This document shows, one piece after another, positions 61,073-64,000 of a stretch of DNA of 64,000 nucleotides. Both the position numbers and the translations under genes were made by a program. Position 1 is the first letter of the stretch. Each line of letters opens with the position of its first letter. Source of the stretch: Frateuria sp. Soil773 (GTDB taxonomy: Bacteria; Pseudomonadota; Gammaproteobacteria; Xanthomonadales; Rhodanobacteraceae); NCBI RefSeq assembly GCF_001428405.1, contig NZ_LMSL01000039.1, positions 1 through 64,000 of the forward strand, written 5' to 3'. Under the pieces are notes generated by a model. It saw nothing but the letters and a program-made list of their open reading frames with translations, was not told where the DNA came from and made no database searches.

Positions 61073-61710
61073 ACGCCTGGCTCGAACCGCTTCCCCTCGT
61101 CGCCATCCTGCGCGGCATCCGGCCCGACGAGGCCGTGGCCGTGGGCCGGGCGCTGGCCGGGGCGGGTTTCCGCATCGTCGAGGTGCCGCTGAATTCGCCG
61201 CAGCCGCTGGACAGCATCCGCGCCCTCGCCGCGGCGCTGGGCGACGCCTGCCTGGTCGGTGCCGGCACCGTGACGGGCCCGGCGCAGGCGCAGGACGTGG
61301 CCGCGGCCGGCGGCCGGCTGGCGGTGATGCCGCACGCCGACCCGGCCGTGATCCGCGCCGCCAAGGCCGCCGGCCTGCTGTGCACGCCCGGCGTCGCCAC
61401 GCCCACCGAGGCGTTCGCCGCGCTGGCCGCCGGCGCCGACGGGCTGAAGCTGTTCCCGGCCGGCCAGGTCGGGCCCGAAGGGCTCAAGGCGTGGCGCGCG
61501 GTGCTGCCGCGCGAGATGCCGGTGCTGCCCGTGGGCGGCATCGAGCCCGGCAACATGGCGCCGTGGGTCGCCGCCGGGGCGCAGGGCTTCGGCATCGGCA
61601 CGTCGCTGTACGCGCCGGGCCTGGACGCCGCCGAGGTCGCGCGCCGCGCCCACGCGTTCGCGCAGGCGTGGCGCGGCCTATCCATCAAGTCACAGGAACA
61701 CCGTGCATGA
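61066..61710 (+). CDS. dgoA: 2-dehydro-3-deoxy-6-phosphogalactonate aldolase
   Basis: A 214-aa KDPG/KDPGal class I aldolase: [19 protein letters not shown], the [12 protein letters not shown] strand, [17 protein letters not shown], and the Schiff-base Lys in [16 protein letters not shown]. It splits KDPGal to pyruvate and glyceraldehyde-3-phosphate. GTG start with GGAG upstream; its stop overlaps dgoD by four bases. Confidence 0.94.
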   Translation: MLNAWLEPLPLVAILRGIRPDEAVAVGRALAGAGFRIVEVPLNSPQPLDSIRALAAALGDACLVGAGTVTGPAQAQDVAAAGGRLAVMPHADPAVIRAAKAAGLLCTPGVATPTEAFAALAAGADGLKLFPAGQVGPEGLKAWRAVLPREMPVLPVGGIEPGNMAPWVAAGAQGFGIGTSLYAPGLDAAEVARRAHAFAQAWRGLSIKSQEHRA

Positions 61711-62855
61711 AGATCACCCGACTCACCACCTTCCAGGTGCCGCCGCGCTGGCTGTTCCTGCGCATCGACACCGACGCCGGCATCAGCGGCTGGGGCGAGC
61801 CGATCGTCGAGGGCCGCGCGCGCACCGTCGCCGCGGCGGTGGACGAGCTGTCCGAGTACCTGGTCGGCAAGGACCCGCGCCACGTCGAAGACCTGTGGAA
61901 CGTGATGTACCGTGGCAGCTTCTATCGCGGCGGCCCGATCCTGATGAGCGCCATCGCCGGCATCGACCAGGCGCTGTGGGACATCAAGGGCAAGCACCTG
62001 GGCGTGCCGGTGCACGAGCTGCTCGGCGGCCCGGTGCGCCAGCGCATCCGCGTCTATTCGTGGATCGGCGGCGACCGCCCGGCCGACACCGCCCGCGCCG
62101 CGAAGGCCGCGGTGGAGCGCGGCTTCACCGCGGTGAAGATGAACGGCACCGAGGAAATGCACTTCGTCGACAGCCACGCCAAGGTGGAGCGCGTGCTGGA
62201 GAACGTGCAGGCAGTGCGCGACGCGGTCGGCCCGGAGATCGGCCTGGGCGTGGACTTCCACGGCCGCGTGCACAAGCCGATGGCCAAGGTGCTGATGCGC
62301 GAGCTGGCGCCGTACAAGCTGATGTTCATCGAGGAGCCGGTGCTGTCCGATCACCTGGAGGCGATCCCCGAGCTGGCGGCGATCGCGCCCGCGCCGATCG
62401 CGCTGGGCGAGCGCCTGTACTCGCGCTACGACTTCAAGCGCGTGCTGCAGACCGGCGGCGTGGACATCGTGCAGCCCGACCCCTCGCACGCCGGCGGCAT
62501 CACCGAGACGCGCAAGATCGCCGCGATGGCCGAGGCCTACGACGTCGCGCTGGCCCTGCACTGCCCGCTGGGGCCGATCGCGCTGGCGGCGAACCTGCAA
62601 CTGGACGCGGTGTGCCACAACGCCTTCATCCAGGAACAGGGGCTGGGCATCCACTACAACACCTCGAACGACCTGCTCGACTACGTCGCCGCGCGCGACG
62701 TGTTCGCCTACGAGGACGGCTACGTGGCGATCCCCGGCGGCCCCGGCCTGGGCATCGAGATCAACGAGGACTACGTGGCCGAGCGCGCCGCGGCCGGCCA
62801 TGATTGGCGCAACCCGCTGTGGCGCCACGACGACGGCAGCGTCGCCGAATGGTAG
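61707..62855 (+). CDS. dgoD: D-galactonate dehydratase
   Basis: A 382-aa enolase-superfamily enzyme, the same length as E. coli DgoD. The Mg ligands lie in [19 protein letters not shown] and [12 protein letters not shown]. The late His is in [33 protein letters not shown] is typical. It dehydrates D-galactonate to 2-keto-3-deoxygalactonate. Confidence 0.95.
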   Translation: MKITRLTTFQVPPRWLFLRIDTDAGISGWGEPIVEGRARTVAAAVDELSEYLVGKDPRHVEDLWNVMYRGSFYRGGPILMSAIAGIDQALWDIKGKHLGVPVHELLGGPVRQRIRVYSWIGGDRPADTARAAKAAVERGFTAVKMNGTEEMHFVDSHAKVERVLENVQAVRDAVGPEIGLGVDFHGRVHKPMAKVLMRELAPYKLMFIEEPVLSDHLEAIPELAAIAPAPIALGERLYSRYDFKRVLQTGGVDIVQPDPSHAGGITETRKIAAMAEAYDVALALHCPLGPIALAANLQLDAVCHNAFIQEQGLGIHYNTSNDLLDYVAARDVFAYEDGYVAIPGGPGLGIEINEDYVAERAAAGHDWRNPLWRHDDGSVAEW

Positions 62856-62896
62856 GCCCCGGTTCCATGGCTACCGATACCGCAGGAGACGGCGCG

Positions 62897-63661
62897 ATGC
62901 CCGCCTACGCCACCTACCCCAGCCTGGCCGGCCGCAGCGTGCTGGTCACCGGCGGCGCCAGCGGCATCGGCGCGGCCTTCGTCGGGCAGTTCGCGCGTCA
63001 GGGCGCGCGGGTGGCCTTCCTGGACGTGGACGACGCCGGCGCCGCCGCGCTGCTCGGTACGCTCGGCGAGGTGCCGCACGCGCCGCACTACCTGCACTGC
63101 GACCTCACCGACCTGGACGCCTTGCACGCGGCCGTCGCGGCGGCGCGCGAGCGCATCGGGCCGGTCGCCGTGCTGGTCAACAACGCCGCCGACGACGCCC
63201 GCCACACGCTCGACGGGATCGACGCGGCCGGCTTCGAACGCAGCATCGCGGTGAACCTGCGCCACCAGGTATTCGCCACCCGGGCGGTGATCCCTGACAT
63301 GCGCGAACTCGGCGGCGGCTCGATCGTCTGCCTGGGCTCCACCGGCTGGATGCAGAAGAACGGCGGCTATCCGCTGTACGCCGCCGCCAAGGCCGCGGTG
63401 CACGGCTTCGTCAACGGCATGGCGCGCGAGCTGGGCCGCCACCGCATCCGCATCAACGCGCTGGTGCCCGGCTGGGCGATCACCGAGAAGCAGGCGCGGC
63501 TGTGGCTGGACGACGCCGGCCGCGCGGAGATCGCACGGATGCAGTGCCTGCCCGGCTTCCTGCGCGCCGACGACCTGGCGCGCGCCGCGCTGTTCCTGGC
63601 CGCCGACGACAGCCGCATGTGCACCGGGCAGGATTTCATCGTGGACGGCGGCTGGGTATGA
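62897..63661 (+). CDS. SDR-family sugar dehydrogenase (probable D-galactose 1-dehydrogenase)
   Basis: A 254-aa short-chain dehydrogenase: VLVTGGASGIGAAFV cofactor loop, VLVNNAADD, and the catalytic Ser in CLGSTGWMQ with YPLYAAAKAAVHG (Y-x3-K). The C-terminus is CTGQDFIVDGGWV. Position between dgoD and an SMP-30 lactonase suggests oxidation of galactose (or a related aldose) at C1. The ATG at 62897 has AGGAGA at good distance; ATG 62867 is the weaker alternative. Confidence 0.85.
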   Translation: MPAYATYPSLAGRSVLVTGGASGIGAAFVGQFARQGARVAFLDVDDAGAAALLGTLGEVPHAPHYLHCDLTDLDALHAAVAAARERIGPVAVLVNNAADDARHTLDGIDAAGFERSIAVNLRHQVFATRAVIPDMRELGGGSIVCLGSTGWMQKNGGYPLYAAAKAAVHGFVNGMARELGRHRIRINALVPGWAITEKQARLWLDDAGRAEIARMQCLPGFLRADDLARAALFLAADDSRMCTGQDFIVDGGWV

Positions 63662-64000
63662 CGGCGCCGGCGGTGGAGGTCGCGCTCGACGCCGCCAACG
63701 TATTGGGCGAAGGCATCCTCTGGTGCGAGCGCGCCCAGGCGCTGTACTGGACCGACATCCAGCGCGCCACGCTGTTCCGCCTGCGCCCCGCCGACGGCGT
63801 CCTGGCGCAATGGACGCTGCCCGAGCGGCTGGCCTCGTTCGCGCTGTGCGAGGACGAGGGCTGGCTGCTGCTGGCGCTGGCCTCGCGGCTGGCCTTCTTC
63901 CGCCTCGCCGACGGCGCGCTGCGCCCCCTGCACGCGGTCGAGCCCGGCCTGCCCACGCGCTGCAACGACGGCGCCTGCGACCGCCAGGGCCGCTTCGTCT
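63658..64000 (+). CDS. SMP-30/gluconolactonase family lactonase (cut by window end)
   Basis: The first 114 codons of an SMP-30 family protein. VLGEGILWCERAQALYWTDI is the first blade with the metal Glu, and LPTRCNDGACDRQGRFV holds the N-D-G metal motif. It probably opens galactono-lactone to galactonate. It begins inside the dehydrogenase stop (ATGA overlap). The remainder is outside the window. Confidence 0.88.
   Translation, partial: MTAPAVEVALDAANVLGEGILWCERAQALYWTDIQRATLFRLRPADGVLAQWTLPERLASFALCEDEGWLLLALASRLAFFRLADGALRPLHAVEPGLPTRCNDGACDRQGRFV

Overview
The window is GC-rich (about 70% by eye, locally lower) and gene-dense. The T6SS, the TonB-dependent receptors, the folC–SPOR–cvpA–purF order, the Zur- and MerR-type control sites and the protein sequences fit a gammaproteobacterium of the Xanthomonadales/Lysobacterales, probably Rhodanobacteraceae (Dyella, Rhodanobacter, Luteibacter and relatives). 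This placement is by recognition only. I see no insertion sequence, integrase, CRISPR array or rRNA.

Layout. (1) 172–21428 is a type VI secretion locus with two divergent operons. The minus operon runs TPR lipoprotein, tssB, tssC, hcp, tssE, tssF, tssG, clpV, a 116-aa unknown, vgrG, a DUF4123 adaptor, a VasX/BTH_I2691-like effector and a putative membrane immunity protein. The plus operon is tssJ-tssK-tssL. tssM and tssA are not in the window, although tssL is followed at once by an unrelated gene. (2) 21471–24892 holds a histidine ammonia-lyase with an unusual insertion, then hisS. (3) 25045–27953 is a tRNA-Pro(CGG) gene followed by a 2.8-kb mini-island between 49-bp perfect direct repeats of the tRNA 3' part. 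The island has no integrase. It carries a frameshifted Rhs-tail protein, a small four-helix membrane protein and an exported transglutaminase-like protein. (4) 28023–34535 is housekeeping: DUF455, purF, cvpA, SPOR protein, folC, GNAT, NTF2-like. (5) 34675–38604 encodes a 1309-aa, almost wholly helical repeat protein with ~202-aa repeats that I cannot assign to a family. (6) 38746–49206 holds metal and stress functions: a copper ATPase with its MerR regulator, a ZnuD-like TonB receptor behind a Zur-box-like palindrome, a CsgG/SH3 protein, and an OsmC–pirin–OsmC operon. (7) 49249–64000 is a carbohydrate locus: a GH63-like glycosidase and TonB receptor, a FadR/DgoR-like regulator, a PLP phospho-lyase/kinase pair, then a plus-strand operon of GH42 beta-galactosidase, dgoK, dgoA, dgoD, a sugar dehydrogenase and an SMP-30 lactonase (cut by the window end).

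How they work together. The last locus reads as uptake and hydrolysis of a galactoside, then non-phosphorylative (De Ley–Doudoroff) galactose oxidation: galactose to galactonolactone (SDR), galactonate (SMP-30), 2-keto-3-deoxygalactonate (DgoD), its 6-phosphate (DgoK), and pyruvate plus glyceraldehyde-3-phosphate (DgoA). A TTGTA-C-TACAA palindrome of the DgoR type lies before the TonB receptor. The most unusual material is the Rhs-tail mini-island, the giant repeat protein, the effector/immunity end of the T6SS with its abrupt fall in GC, and the kinase/phospho-lyase pair.
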